Positions 1 to 9,647 of a DNA stretch of 64,000 nt are shown one piece after another; positions within the stretch are counted from its first letter, which is position 1, and the number at the start of each line of letters is the position of its first letter. The notes under the pieces were generated by a model. That model did no database searches, had not been told where the DNA came from, and was given only the letters and a program-made list of their open reading frames with translations. A program made the position numbers and the translations under genes. The DNA lies in NCBI GenBank assembly GCA_017534745.1, contig JAFXVX010000007.1, forward strand, positions 1-64,000. The letters run 5' to 3'. This DNA is from Bacteroidales bacterium. GTDB taxonomy: Bacteria; Bacteroidota; Bacteroidia; Bacteroidales; UBA932.

Positions 1-1434
<1,434 letters not shown>

Positions 1435-1545
1435 AATTCTATAGTGTTTTTTGTTTTTCTTTTAAACCTGCCACTTTTCCGTGGCGACACCGAATTATCC
1501 AACACTGTGCCACCTTTTTTTATCTGACAAATTGTCATATTTTCG

Positions 1546-1553
1546 TATATTTG
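1546..1553 (+). promoter_or_regulatory. Putative -7 element upstream of the RluA-family gene
   Basis: TATATTTG matches the Bacteroidota -7 consensus TAnnTTTG. It ends 7 bp before the ATG at 1561, so the transcript would be nearly leaderless. The -33 position has no clear TTTG. Confidence 0.5.
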
Positions 1554-1560
1554 CGGTGTT

Positions 1561-2271
1561 ATGGTTTACAGGGAATTGACAAAGGGGGAATATGATGATC
1601 TCGCAGGGAGGATACTCTACGAGGACAATCATATTCTGATTATTAATAAGAAGGCGGGGGAGATTGTGCAGGGGGACAAGACGGGCGACGAGCCGTTGGG
1701 CGAGACGCTGAAGGCGTTCATCGCGATGCGTGACGGAAAACCTGGGCAGGTGTTCATGGGCGTGCCGCACAGGATTGACAGGCCGGTGAGCGGGGCAGTG
1801 GTGTTTGCAAAGACGTCGAAGGCGCTGGAGAGGCTGTCGGCAATGTTCCGGGAGGGGAGTGTCCACAAGACCTACTGGGCCCTCACCTGCAAGGCCCCGA
1901 AGGAAAAGTCCGCCCTCGTCGAGGGCTGGATTTCCCGCAACGAAAAGCTCAACAAGTCATTTTTCTCCGTAAAACCGGTGCCCGGCGCCAAGGAGGCCCG
2001 CCTCCGCTACGAGCACATCGCCGACACTGACAGGTATCACCTTCTCGAAGTCGAACTGATGACAGGGCGCCATCACCAGATCCGCTGTCAGCTCGCAGCC
2101 CTTGGCTGCCCGATCAAAGGCGACCTCAAGTACGGCGCTCCCCGCTCCAATCCCGACGGCGGCATCAGCCTCCACGCCCGCCGTGTCAGCTTCATACACC
2201 CCGTAAAAAAAGAGGCGGTGGAAATCACCGCCCCTCTTCCTCCTTCCTGGAAGGGTGTAAAGGAGGATTAG
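1561..2271 (+). CDS. RluA-family pseudouridine synthase
   Basis: Predicted to isomerise a uridine in rRNA or tRNA to pseudouridine in the cytoplasm. The 236-residue protein has the family's catalytic HRID(R) motif at residues 70-74, with Asp73 as the expected nucleophile, and the later GRHHQIRCQLA and GDLKYGA blocks of RluA-type enzymes. There is no S4 domain at the N-terminus, so it is the short form. The exact target cannot be read from sequence. Its TAG overlaps the TAA of the convergent G3E GTPase gene by 4 bp. Confidence 0.9.
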   Translation: MVYRELTKGEYDDLAGRILYEDNHILIINKKAGEIVQGDKTGDEPLGETLKAFIAMRDGKPGQVFMGVPHRIDRPVSGAVVFAKTSKALERLSAMFREGSVHKTYWALTCKAPKEKSALVEGWISRNEKLNKSFFSVKPVPGAKEARLRYEHIADTDRYHLLEVELMTGRHHQIRCQLAALGCPIKGDLKYGAPRSNPDGGISLHARRVSFIHPVKKEAVEITAPLPPSWKGVKED

Positions 2272-3413
2272 AATTTCCCTTTAACCAGACAGGCGTCCAT
2301 GAAGGCGTCGATGGCGCCGTGGTCAAGGTCGCGGCCGATAAAGACTATTTTCTGCATTCTGTCGCCATAGACGGGGTCCCAGTCGCGGCGGAGATTGCGG
2401 TCGCGCTGCATCATCGCGGCGAGCTCATCCGGCGGCATCGTGGCGAACCACAGTCCGGCTTCGCGGATGGTCTTCTGACTGCCCGCCTGCTCGAAGAGGT
2501 AGCATTTGTCGGTCTCGTCTGAGAAATAGCACAGTCCCTTGGCCCTGATGATATTCGTGGGCCACTTCTTCGCGACGCTCCAGTCGAAGAGGTTGAGATC
2601 CATAGGGTCACGGCGCATATAGACATAGGTGCCTATGCCGTACTCGTCGGCTTCGCCTTCCTCCTCATTCTCCGCTTCCTCTCCTTCGATGGCGGCAATC
2701 CAGGCGGCGGATGTGGCGACTTCGTCGAAGTCGAACATCCCCGTCCCGACGATTGAGTCGAGGTCTATGTCGCCGTAGTCGCAAGCGAGTATGCGGGCCT
2801 TCGGGTTAATGGCGCGGACGACAGCTTCAAGCCGCTCCCTCTCCTCGGCGGAAATCTCCGATATCTTGTTCAGGATAACGATATTACAGAATTCAATCTG
2901 CTCGATGACGAGCCTCTCGAGGTCTTCTTCTCCGATGTCGGGGCGCTGCAGGGCGTCGCCGCAGCCGAACTCGTCCCTCATCCTGAGGGCATCGACTATC
3001 GTCGCGATGCAGTCAAGCTTCGGCAGCGGGGCTTCGCGGAACTCTCTTCCGAGAGCGGGTATGGTGCATATAGTCTGCGCAATGGGCGCGGGCTCGCAGA
3101 TGCCGCTGGCCTCAATCACAATGTAATCGAAGCGGCCCTGGCGCGTCAGGTCCGTAAGCTGGGCCACGAGGTCCATCTTTAGAGTGCAGCATATGCACCC
3201 GTTCTGGAGCGCCACGAGCGAATCGTCGCCCTGGCCGACCACGCCGCCCTTTTCGATGAGGTCGGCGTCGATGTTTACCTCGCCTATGTCATTGACGATG
3301 ACGGCGAAACGTATTCCCTTGCGGTTGGAAAGGATGCGGTTGAGAAGCGTAGTCTTGCCGCTTCCGAGATATCCCGTCAGAAGAAGGACGGGCACTTCCA
3401 TCATTTCAGTCAT
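2268..3413 (-). CDS. G3E-family (CobW/ZigA/YjiA-like) GTPase
   Basis: Metal-handling P-loop GTPase of the COG0523 group, which deliver or insert metal into client enzymes. Visible are the Walker A GYLGSGKTT near residues 14-22, the signature metal-binding GCICCTL at 72-78, an ILNK guanine-specificity motif near residue 180, and an acidic Glu/Asp-rich linker around 240-262 before the C-terminal domain. At 381 residues it is in the family's range. It is the last gene of a minus-strand run, 10 bp after the ferredoxin-tailed aldo/keto reductase, which suggests a role with the iron-sulfur proteins there. That link is inference. No Zur site was recognised. Confidence 0.88.
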   Translation of the reverse strand: MTEMMEVPVLLLTGYLGSGKTTLLNRILSNRKGIRFAVIVNDIGEVNIDADLIEKGGVVGQGDDSLVALQNGCICCTLKMDLVAQLTDLTRQGRFDYIVIEASGICEPAPIAQTICTIPALGREFREAPLPKLDCIATIVDALRMRDEFGCGDALQRPDIGEEDLERLVIEQIEFCNIVILNKISEISAEERERLEAVVRAINPKARILACDYGDIDLDSIVGTGMFDFDEVATSAAWIAAIEGEEAENEEEGEADEYGIGTYVYMRRDPMDLNLFDWSVAKKWPTNIIRAKGLCYFSDETDKCYLFEQAGSQKTIREAGLWFATMPPDELAAMMQRDRNLRRDWDPVYGDRMQKIVFIGRDLDHGAIDAFMDACLVKGKF

Positions 3414-3423
3414 TATTCCTTCT

Positions 3424-4770
3424 CTACTTTATGGTCCTCTTGAGGGCCTCGATCTGTCTGTCTATCCTGTGGAGTTCTTTGGGGATTGCAATACTCTGGG
3501 GACAGTGGCGCATGCATTGTCCGCAGCCGATGCAGTGGTCCGCCTGGCGGACTGTCGGGATGGCCTTGTTGTAGGTCGTGAGATAGCGCTTACGGAGCCT
3601 CTTGAACTCCTTCTGGCCTTCCTCGGCACCGACGCTGCCTTCTGTCACCATCGAATTGTAGTGGGCGAAAATGCCCGGGATATCGATGCCGAACGGACAC
3701 GGCATGCAGTAGTTGCAGCCCGTGCAGTTGACCAGAGGGAACTCCGCAATCATCGAGGCCATCTTCTCCATCATCTCCAGCTCTTCTTCGTCCATCGGGC
3801 GGAAACCGGTGAAGGTCTTGATGTTGTCCTCGAGGTGCTCCATGTAGGTCATTCCGCTTAGGATAGTAAGGATTCTGGGGTATGAACCCACGAAGCGGAA
3901 GGCCCACGAGGCCGGTGAAGCGTCAGGGTCCTTGGCAAGGAGTATATTGGACACGCTGTCCGGCAGCTTTGCGAGCCGGCCTCCGAGCAGTGGTTCCATC
4001 ACCACAATCGGAATCTCCCTTTTGTCTAGCTCGGAGTAGAGGTAGTCGGCGTTGACATTCCGCACTCCGTCGGCGTGCTTCCAGTCATAGTAGTTCATCT
4101 CAATCTGGACGAAATCCCACTTGTACTTGTCGTGGAGGGCTATCATCGCATCGAACTCAGGCTGGCTTCCGTGGAAGGAGAATCCAAGTTGGCGTATCCT
4201 TCCGGCCTCCCTTTCCTTGAGGAGGAAATCGACCATCCCGTTGTCCTCGTAGCGCTTCTTGAAGGCGTCATAGCCTCCGCGGCCGATGGCGTGGAGGAGA
4301 TAGTAGTCGAACCATTCCGTCTCCATCTGGGTGAAGGAGTCGTGGTACATCTCAATGGAGGCTTCCGGCGACCTGTCGCCGAAATTGGAAAGCTTAGTCG
4401 CGATGAAATACTTATCCCTGGGGTGCCGTGAAAGCGCGATGCCGGTCGCCCTTTCCGACTGCCCGCGAAGGTACACGGGCGAAGTGTCGAAATAGTTGAC
4501 ACCCGCCTCTATAGCTCTGTCCACCAGGGCGTTGACCGCTTCCTGGTCTATGATGTCCTGACCGGCTTCATCCTTGATCATCGGCCAGCGCATACATCCG
4601 TACCCGAGAAGTGCAACCTTGTCCCCATTGCCGGGATTGATGCGGTACTCCATTTCTCCGGTCTCGCCTTCCGCCACCTTTCCTCCTCGGCTGCTACACC
4701 CTGCAGCTGCGGCGCCAAGGGCTGCCGCACCGCTGATTTTGAGAAAATCTCTCCTTGATATCTTTTCCAT
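3424..4770 (-). CDS. Aldo/keto reductase with C-terminal 2x[4Fe-4S] domain, Tat-type lipoprotein signal
   Basis: A 448-residue oxidoreductase. The N-terminus has a twin-arginine motif SRRDFLK (residues 5-11), a short hydrophobic run and a lipobox ending AAAGC at Cys25, so it is predicted to be exported folded and lipid-anchored. The aldo/keto reductase barrel follows, with the catalytic tetrad visible as Asp95, Tyr100, Lys126 and His160. The C-terminus carries two ferredoxin clusters, CTGCNYCMPC and CIGCGQCMRHC. Substrate is unknown. It sits 5 bp after the membrane ferredoxin protein, which could pass electrons to it. Such ferredoxin-tailed AKRs are common in anaerobes. Confidence 0.88.
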   Translation of the reverse strand: MEKISRRDFLKISGAAALGAAAAGCSSRGGKVAEGETGEMEYRINPGNGDKVALLGYGCMRWPMIKDEAGQDIIDQEAVNALVDRAIEAGVNYFDTSPVYLRGQSERATGIALSRHPRDKYFIATKLSNFGDRSPEASIEMYHDSFTQMETEWFDYYLLHAIGRGGYDAFKKRYEDNGMVDFLLKEREAGRIRQLGFSFHGSQPEFDAMIALHDKYKWDFVQIEMNYYDWKHADGVRNVNADYLYSELDKREIPIVVMEPLLGGRLAKLPDSVSNILLAKDPDASPASWAFRFVGSYPRILTILSGMTYMEHLEDNIKTFTGFRPMDEEELEMMEKMASMIAEFPLVNCTGCNYCMPCPFGIDIPGIFAHYNSMVTEGSVGAEEGQKEFKRLRKRYLTTYNKAIPTVRQADHCIGCGQCMRHCPQSIAIPKELHRIDRQIEALKRTIK

Positions 4771-4775
4771 AGGGC

Positions 4776-6164
4776 TCAGTCTTTATGGTGGTTGAGGTAG
4801 CCTTCTACTGTGATGGCGCTTATCGGCCTCACAGGACAGAGGAATTCGCAGGCGCCGCAGCCGGTACACAGTGATTCATCCACCGCAGGAATTTTAATGG
4901 AATCAGGATCTTCCGGATCCCGCGGCACCATCTTGATGGCGCCGGAGGGGCAGTGGCGGGCGCAGTTGCCGCAATGTACCCCTTTGTCTTCGACGATGCA
5001 AAGGTCTCTGTTGACCTTTGCCCTGCCGATGTGGATTGATGTCTTCTCCTCGGGAGTGATTTTAACTATCGCCCCGGAAGGGCACACCTCGGAGCAGCGG
5101 ACGCACTCCGGCCGGCAGTAGCCCTTCTCGTAGCCCATTTCGGGCTGCATGAGGTTAAGGATGCTGGTCGAAGGGCGCAGAACGCCATTGGGACATGATG
5201 AGACGCAGAGCTGGCAGGCCGTACATTTTGCGTAGAAACGGCTGACGGCTCCGGGAGGGGTCAGGGAAGTCTCCCTCGAAGGGACTTCCTTGTCTATGAC
5301 CGGAGCGAGGCCGCCGTCGAGTTTTTTCTTCTGGGCGTTGAGGGCGGCCGTCCCCGCGAGGAAGGCGCCTGTCGCGACGAATGCGCGGCGGCTGACTCCC
5401 TCCTGCGCCTCGGCTTTCTCTGCTTTCTTGCCCCAGGCAAACTTGTAATGCAGCGCATCGAAGCGGCACTCTTCCAGGCAGTCGAAGCAATCGACGCACC
5501 GGCCGTAGTCTATCCTGTGATTGGCTATGTCGATACACGAAGCCTTGCAGCTCTTCTCGCAGAGGTGGCAGTCCCTGCATTTTTCCGCGTCTATTACGGG
5601 GCGGAACATGGCAAAGCGCGAAAGGAAACTAAGCGTCGTCCCAACGGGACAGACGGTGTTGCAATACGTCCTCCCGCCTGTCCAGGCGAGAATGACTATG
5701 GCAACGAGCGTCACTCCGGCGACTATCCCCGTCAGGAGCGACGGGTGGAGGATGGAAGAAATCATCCTGCCGTAGGCGCTGTACGGGGCGAGGACTGCGA
5801 CGAGAACGTTGATGCCGAGGCCGATTGCGAGGAGATACAGCGCCAGGACGCCGTAGCGGAGCCAGGCCAGCTCTTTCCGATAGTGGAAACGGCGCTTCTT
5901 GCCTTTGCGGAGGCCGCTGAAGAAGGAAACTACATCCTGCAGTATGCCAAGAGGGCATATCACGGAGCAGTAAACCCTGCCCAGGACGAGCGTCAGAAGG
6001 CACAGGGCCGCTATGACGACCACATTTAGCGCCAGCACGGCAGGGAGGAACTGGATCTTCGCCATCCATCCGAGCCACGTCCGCGCCAGACCGGTCGTGT
6101 CAAGGAAAAGCAGCGTAATTCCCGTCAGGAACAAGGTGGCGAGAGCGATTCGTGCTTTTTTCAT
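4776..6164 (-). CDS. Membrane NapH-like plus NapG-like 4Fe-4S ferredoxin fusion
   Basis: A 462-residue predicted electron-transfer protein. Residues 1-165 hold about four membrane helices with the paired cysteine motifs CSVICPLG (66-73) and CNTVCPVG (168-175) typical of the NapH/CcoG/RnfB-like quinol-linked membrane ferredoxins. Two clusters follow at 196-210 and 223-233. Residues 257-275 then form an internal twin-arginine-like segment (SRRAFVATGAF plus a hydrophobic run), followed by a NapG-like block with at least four more CxxCxxC clusters to the end. The layout looks like two separately encoded subunits fused in one chain. It is 9 bp after glnS and 5 bp before the aldo/keto reductase, all on one strand. 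Confidence 0.8.
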   Translation of the reverse strand: MKKARIALATLFLTGITLLFLDTTGLARTWLGWMAKIQFLPAVLALNVVVIAALCLLTLVLGRVYCSVICPLGILQDVVSFFSGLRKGKKRRFHYRKELAWLRYGVLALYLLAIGLGINVLVAVLAPYSAYGRMISSILHPSLLTGIVAGVTLVAIVILAWTGGRTYCNTVCPVGTTLSFLSRFAMFRPVIDAEKCRDCHLCEKSCKASCIDIANHRIDYGRCVDCFDCLEECRFDALHYKFAWGKKAEKAEAQEGVSRRAFVATGAFLAGTAALNAQKKKLDGGLAPVIDKEVPSRETSLTPPGAVSRFYAKCTACQLCVSSCPNGVLRPSTSILNLMQPEMGYEKGYCRPECVRCSEVCPSGAIVKITPEEKTSIHIGRAKVNRDLCIVEDKGVHCGNCARHCPSGAIKMVPRDPEDPDSIKIPAVDESLCTGCGACEFLCPVRPISAITVEGYLNHHKD

Positions 6165-6173
6165 AACTATTTT

Positions 6174-7850
6174 TTATTCAGGCTTGTAGGAGTCTTTGAG
6201 GGTCACCGTCCTGTTGAAGACGGGATTGTCGGGAGTGCTGTCCGGATCCTTCATATAATAGCCTGTCCTTTCGAACTGCACTGCAATGCCGGAGGCGTCT
6301 TCGAGCAGCGCCGGCTCGGCGTAGCCCTTGCCGACGACGAGGGAATCCGGATTGAGGAAGTCCTTGTAGTCCTTGTCCTCCGGAACCTCGCTCATGTCGG
6401 GGAGGGTGAAGAGCCTGTCATAGTTGCGGATTTCAATCTCCCTGGCGTGGGGCACGGAGACCCAGTGGATCGTGCCCTTGACCGAGCGCCACTCGCCGCT
6501 CTTGGGGTGGGTCGTCGGATCATAGGAGCAGCGGAGCTCCACGACCTTGCCGCTTTCATCCTTGACCACTTCGTCACACTTTATAATGTAGGTGTACTTG
6601 AGCCTCACCTCACCGTCCGGGCGCAGGCGAAAGAACTTCTTCGGCGCATCCTCCATAAAATCGGCCCTGTCGATGAGGATCTCGCGGGAGAAGGGCACCT
6701 TGCGGGACGGCCCTTCCGGCTCGGCCGGGTTCAGCGGGCAGTCGAACCACTCGACCTTGTCTTCAGGATAATTGGTGATCGTGACCTTGATCGGGTCCTG
6801 GACTACCATATAGCGGTTGGACCTGGCGTTGAGATCCTGCCTGACGCACCACTCAAGAAGCTGAAGGTCAATGAGCTGCTCCCTCTTGGAGACTCCGATC
6901 TTGTCGCAGAACATCTTGAGGGAGGCGGGAGTGTAGCCGCGACGCCGCACGCCGCAGAGCGTCGGCATCCTCGGGTCGTCCCAGCCGCTCACGAGGCCCT
7001 TCTGCACAAGTTCGAGGAGCTTGCGTTTGGACATCAGGGTGTATGTCAGGTTCAGCCTGGCGAACTCATACTGGTGGGACGGGAAGATTCCGAGGGTCTC
7101 GATGAACCAGTCGTAAAGGGGACGGTGGACGTCGAACTCGAGAGTGCAGATGGAATGGGTTATGTGCTCGATGGAGTCGCACTGGCCGTGGGTGTAGTCA
7201 TACATCGGGTAGATGCACCACTTGTCTCCGGTCCTGTGGTGGCTCGCGTGTTTGATACGGTACATCAGAGGGTCACGGAACATCATGTTAGGGTGAGCCA
7301 TGTCGATCTTGGCGCGGAGCACCTTCTCCCCGTCGGCGTACTTGCCCGCCTTCATCTCCCTGAAAAGCTTAAGGTTCTCCTCAGGGCTCCTGTCCCTCCA
7401 CGGGCTCGGCGTACCGGGCTTATCGACCGTGCCGCGCCCGAGGCGGATCTCCTCCTGCGTCTGGTCGTCCACATAGGCGAGGCCTTTCAGGATCATCTCC
7501 TCTGCCCACTCATAGAGCTGGTCGAAATAGTCGGAGGCATAAAGTTCCTTGTCCCAGTGGAAACCGAGCCAGGCGATGTCCTCCTTGATTGAATCCACGT
7601 ATTCGGTGTCTTCCTTAGTGGGGTTGGTGTCGTCGTAGCGGAGGTTCGTCGCGCCGCCGTATTTCTCGGCGAGCCCGAAGTTGAGGCAGATGCTCTTGGC
7701 GTGTCCAAGGTGCAGATACCCGTTCGGCTCCGGCGGGAACCGCGTCATGATGCTCTTGAACTTGCCAGCCGCAAGGTCGGCCTCTATAATTTCTTCGATG
7801 AAATTGACTTTCCGCGGCTCCTCCGCCGCCACTTTGCTCTCAGTATCCAT
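6174..7850 (-). CDS. glnS: Glutaminyl-tRNA synthetase
   Basis: Charges tRNA-Gln with glutamine in the cytosol. The 558-residue protein is a class I synthetase, with the HIGH-type motif HLGH at 47-50 in a FPPEPNGYLHLGHA context and the KMSKS-type motif MSKRK at 273-277. The following anticodon-binding region fits the Gln rather than the Glu family (for example DDTNPTKEDTEYV near 73-85). Its presence means that Gln-tRNA is made directly. It is probably the promoter-proximal gene of the run continuing to the ferredoxin, AKR and G3E genes. Confidence 0.97.
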   Translation of the reverse strand: MDTESKVAAEEPRKVNFIEEIIEADLAAGKFKSIMTRFPPEPNGYLHLGHAKSICLNFGLAEKYGGATNLRYDDTNPTKEDTEYVDSIKEDIAWLGFHWDKELYASDYFDQLYEWAEEMILKGLAYVDDQTQEEIRLGRGTVDKPGTPSPWRDRSPEENLKLFREMKAGKYADGEKVLRAKIDMAHPNMMFRDPLMYRIKHASHHRTGDKWCIYPMYDYTHGQCDSIEHITHSICTLEFDVHRPLYDWFIETLGIFPSHQYEFARLNLTYTLMSKRKLLELVQKGLVSGWDDPRMPTLCGVRRRGYTPASLKMFCDKIGVSKREQLIDLQLLEWCVRQDLNARSNRYMVVQDPIKVTITNYPEDKVEWFDCPLNPAEPEGPSRKVPFSREILIDRADFMEDAPKKFFRLRPDGEVRLKYTYIIKCDEVVKDESGKVVELRCSYDPTTHPKSGEWRSVKGTIHWVSVPHAREIEIRNYDRLFTLPDMSEVPEDKDYKDFLNPDSLVVGKGYAEPALLEDASGIAVQFERTGYYMKDPDSTPDNPVFNRTVTLKDSYKPE

Positions 7851-7871
7851 AAATGGTCGATGTTTAACTTA

Positions 7872-7879
7872 CAAAAATA
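7872..7879 (-). promoter_or_regulatory. Putative -7 element upstream of glnS
   Basis: On the minus strand TATTTTTG matches TAnnTTTG, 21 bp before the glnS ATG at 7850. No convincing -33 TTTG was found at 19-21 bp. The gap 7851-7935 holds nothing else recognisable. Confidence 0.45.
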
Positions 7880-7935
7880 TCACTTTTTCATAAACTTTCC
7901 CATAGCCGGAGCAACTTTATGAAAATGAGAGAATC

Positions 7936-8937
7936 TCAGGCGCTGCGCAGCCGGTCCTGCAGGGTTCGGAGGGTTTTGAGGAGGTCGGGGAAGGAGGGGG
8001 ATTCGCCGTAGATGAACTGATCCTGCATGGAGCGGTAGTCCTCTTCCCAGAGGGGAAGGAGGTGCTCCGGGGGCACGAAGGAGAGCCGCTCGCGGGAATG
8101 GCCGCCGTAGTCGATGCCGCGGATGGCATTATAGACGCTTCTGTGCTGAACGAGGGAGTCATAGAGCGAAGTGTCTGCAATGGCGCGGTCTGCGACGCCG
8201 AATTTTGCAAGGCGATAGATGTCGTAAAGGTGCCGCGACATTCTCTTGTGGCGCGGATAATCCTTCTGGAACTCCTCGTGGAGAAGAAAGACTTTCTCGA
8301 GGAAGGTCCTTTCGGGCACAACGGTCGGGACGACCGTCTCAGGGAACTCGATGAGGGGCGAAAGCTCGGCGGCAAAAGGCCTGATGGAACGCATCTCCCT
8401 CGGCTCCCTCGGGCTGCGGCAGCTGAACTCGACCTTCACAACTGCCTTGATATAAGGATCTTCCGGCAGGATGCTGTAGTAGGGGACGAGGAGGACCGTC
8501 GGGTCGGCATCACTGTCCCGGCGGGTCTTGTATCCAACCTCGCAGTCATAGGCCCCGAGTACCCGCAGGATGGCTGAAAGCTCCGGCGCGACTTCTTCCG
8601 CGATGTATTTCCGGGAAAGCTTCCTGATGCGGTCCCTGGCCGAGCGCGTCTCGCCGCTGAGGCCGAAGAAGGATTTGTCTATGGCTACATCGACGTCCTC
8701 TGAGAATCTCTCCGTGATCCCCCACGCCTTGCTCAGGGACGTCCCTCCCTTGAAGGTCAGGGCGTCCGCATCCGCGCAGCGCAGCTCGAACACCGCCTTG
8801 ATGACGTTGCACACCCACCAGTCTTTCTCCGCCGCCTTGAGGGAGACTTTCTTCTCTTTCCTGATTTTAGTGAAGAGATCAAGTTTACTCTGGTCTGAAT
8901 ACTCCCAGAAGTTAATTGTTTTTGCCGTCTGACTCAT
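7936..8937 (-). CDS. AbiEii-like nucleotidyltransferase toxin
   Basis: Predicted toxin of an AbiE-type (type IV-like) toxin-antitoxin and phage-defence pair. AbiEii-family proteins are nucleotidyltransferases, and some add nucleotides to tRNA 3' ends. The core motif is present: GGTSLSKAWG followed by SEDVDVAI, the GS/DxD pattern of the fold, near residues 66-90. An in-frame TTG at 8946 gives three more residues, but the ATG at 8935-8937 (MSQTAK) is the better start, giving 333 residues. The gene overlaps the end of the upstream antitoxin gene by about 26 bp, a typical coupled pair. It lies between glnS and yicC, so the pair looks like an insertion among housekeeping genes. Confidence 0.85.
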   Translation of the reverse strand: MSQTAKTINFWEYSDQSKLDLFTKIRKEKKVSLKAAEKDWWVCNVIKAVFELRCADADALTFKGGTSLSKAWGITERFSEDVDVAIDKSFFGLSGETRSARDRIRKLSRKYIAEEVAPELSAILRVLGAYDCEVGYKTRRDSDADPTVLLVPYYSILPEDPYIKAVVKVEFSCRSPREPREMRSIRPFAAELSPLIEFPETVVPTVVPERTFLEKVFLLHEEFQKDYPRHKRMSRHLYDIYRLAKFGVADRAIADTSLYDSLVQHRSVYNAIRGIDYGGHSRERLSFVPPEHLLPLWEEDYRSMQDQFIYGESPSFPDLLKTLRTLQDRLRSA

Positions 8938-9538
8938 AAAATCCAAGTATTATGTTTCTTATCCAGGAGGGGGTAATACGCAAATCGTCCCTGATTTCAG
9001 AATAGGGGACCTCCCCGAAGATGCTCTTCATCCTGTCGAGATCGTACTCCCACAGGTGCTCTTTGCCTATGTCGTTGAGTGCTATTACTGCAAGCATAAC
9101 TATCCGAGATTTGTAGTTGAATACCCTCGGAGGCACATGATAGAGCACGATGGGGCGGGCTCCTTTGGCATAAGGAATCCGCCTCGAGGGACCATCGGTC
9201 GTAAATACAGGATTCATAACGACCTGCTCCGAAAGTCCCAACGCATTCTGCGCTTCACCAGGGCAGGGGCCGATTTTGAATCCATCCTTCTCTGCAAAAG
9301 CCTTTATTACTTCATCCGAACTGGCAGGTAACTTACCCATACCCCACATCCTGTCCACCGTCGGAAAGCAATACAGCCCCCTTACCATCCTCATTAAAAC
9401 CTCATCCGCCACCAGCCGCTGGAGAGCCTTGGATACGGCTTTTTCCGAGCCGCACTCGAAAAAGTCCGAAGGAAACCATACCTTCCCTTCGCCCCCTTCA
9501 CGCACCATCCGCTCGATTTTCTTCTCAGTACTGTCCAT
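8912..9538 (-). CDS. DUF6088/AbiEi-like antitoxin and transcriptional regulator
   Basis: A 208-residue protein predicted to be the antitoxin partner of the AbiEii-like nucleotidyltransferase. Residues 1-60 look like a winged-helix region (GGEGKVWFPSDFF, then SEKAVSKALQRLVADEVL and the wing-like RMVRGLYCFP), which is the usual layout of AbiEi/DUF6088 antitoxins that bind their own promoter. The rest has no catalytic motif that I recognise. The immediate upstream DNA holds a perfect 9-bp inverted repeat around the -7 element, a good autoregulation site. Operon order is antitoxin then toxin, with overlap. Confidence 0.78.
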   Translation of the reverse strand: MDSTEKKIERMVREGGEGKVWFPSDFFECGSEKAVSKALQRLVADEVLMRMVRGLYCFPTVDRMWGMGKLPASSDEVIKAFAEKDGFKIGPCPGEAQNALGLSEQVVMNPVFTTDGPSRRIPYAKGARPIVLYHVPPRVFNYKSRIVMLAVIALNDIGKEHLWEYDLDRMKSIFGEVPYSEIRDDLRITPSWIRNIILGFYESDGKNN

Positions 9539-9548
9539 TTTGTCTCAA

Positions 9549-9583
9549 TTTTGTCGCAAATCTAAGCCAATTTCGCGACAAAA
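9549..9583 (-). promoter_or_regulatory. Palindromic operator candidate for the AbiE-like pair
   Basis: TTTTGTCGC at 9549-9557 is the exact reverse complement of GCGACAAAA at 9575-9583. A third near copy, TTTTGTCTC, lies at 9538-9546 over the start codon. The arms bracket the -7 element of the antitoxin promoter, which is how AbiEi-type antitoxins repress. The binding protein is inferred. Confidence 0.6.
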
Positions 9584-9588
9584 ACAAA
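9557..9588 (-). promoter_or_regulatory. Promoter of the AbiE-like operon
   Basis: Reading on the minus strand, TTTG (9585-9588), 20 bp, then TAGATTTG (9557-9564) fits the Bacteroidota sigma-ABfr consensus exactly. The -7 box lies between the arms of the inverted repeat. Confidence 0.65.
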
Positions 9589-9596
9589 CACATTTT

Positions 9597-9628
9597 TTTG
9601 CCCCGAACCTAAAAAATCTTTATTTTTG
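9597..9628 (+). promoter_or_regulatory. Promoter of yicC
   Basis: TTTG at 9597-9600, 20 bp, then TATTTTTG at 9621-9628, followed by the yicC ATG at 9648. This is an exact fit to the phylum consensus. Confidence 0.65.
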
Positions 9629-9647
9629 TAGAGGTAAATGACAGCTT

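Noticed and set aside
1507..1512. Sigma-54-like TGGCAC upstream of dnaK on the minus strand
   Set aside because: The -12 GC is absent at the required spacing, so the promoter pattern is incomplete.
8938..8946. TTG start three codons upstream of the toxin ATG
   Set aside because: The in-frame ATG at 8937 is more likely, and the extra residues overlap the antitoxin without added conservation.
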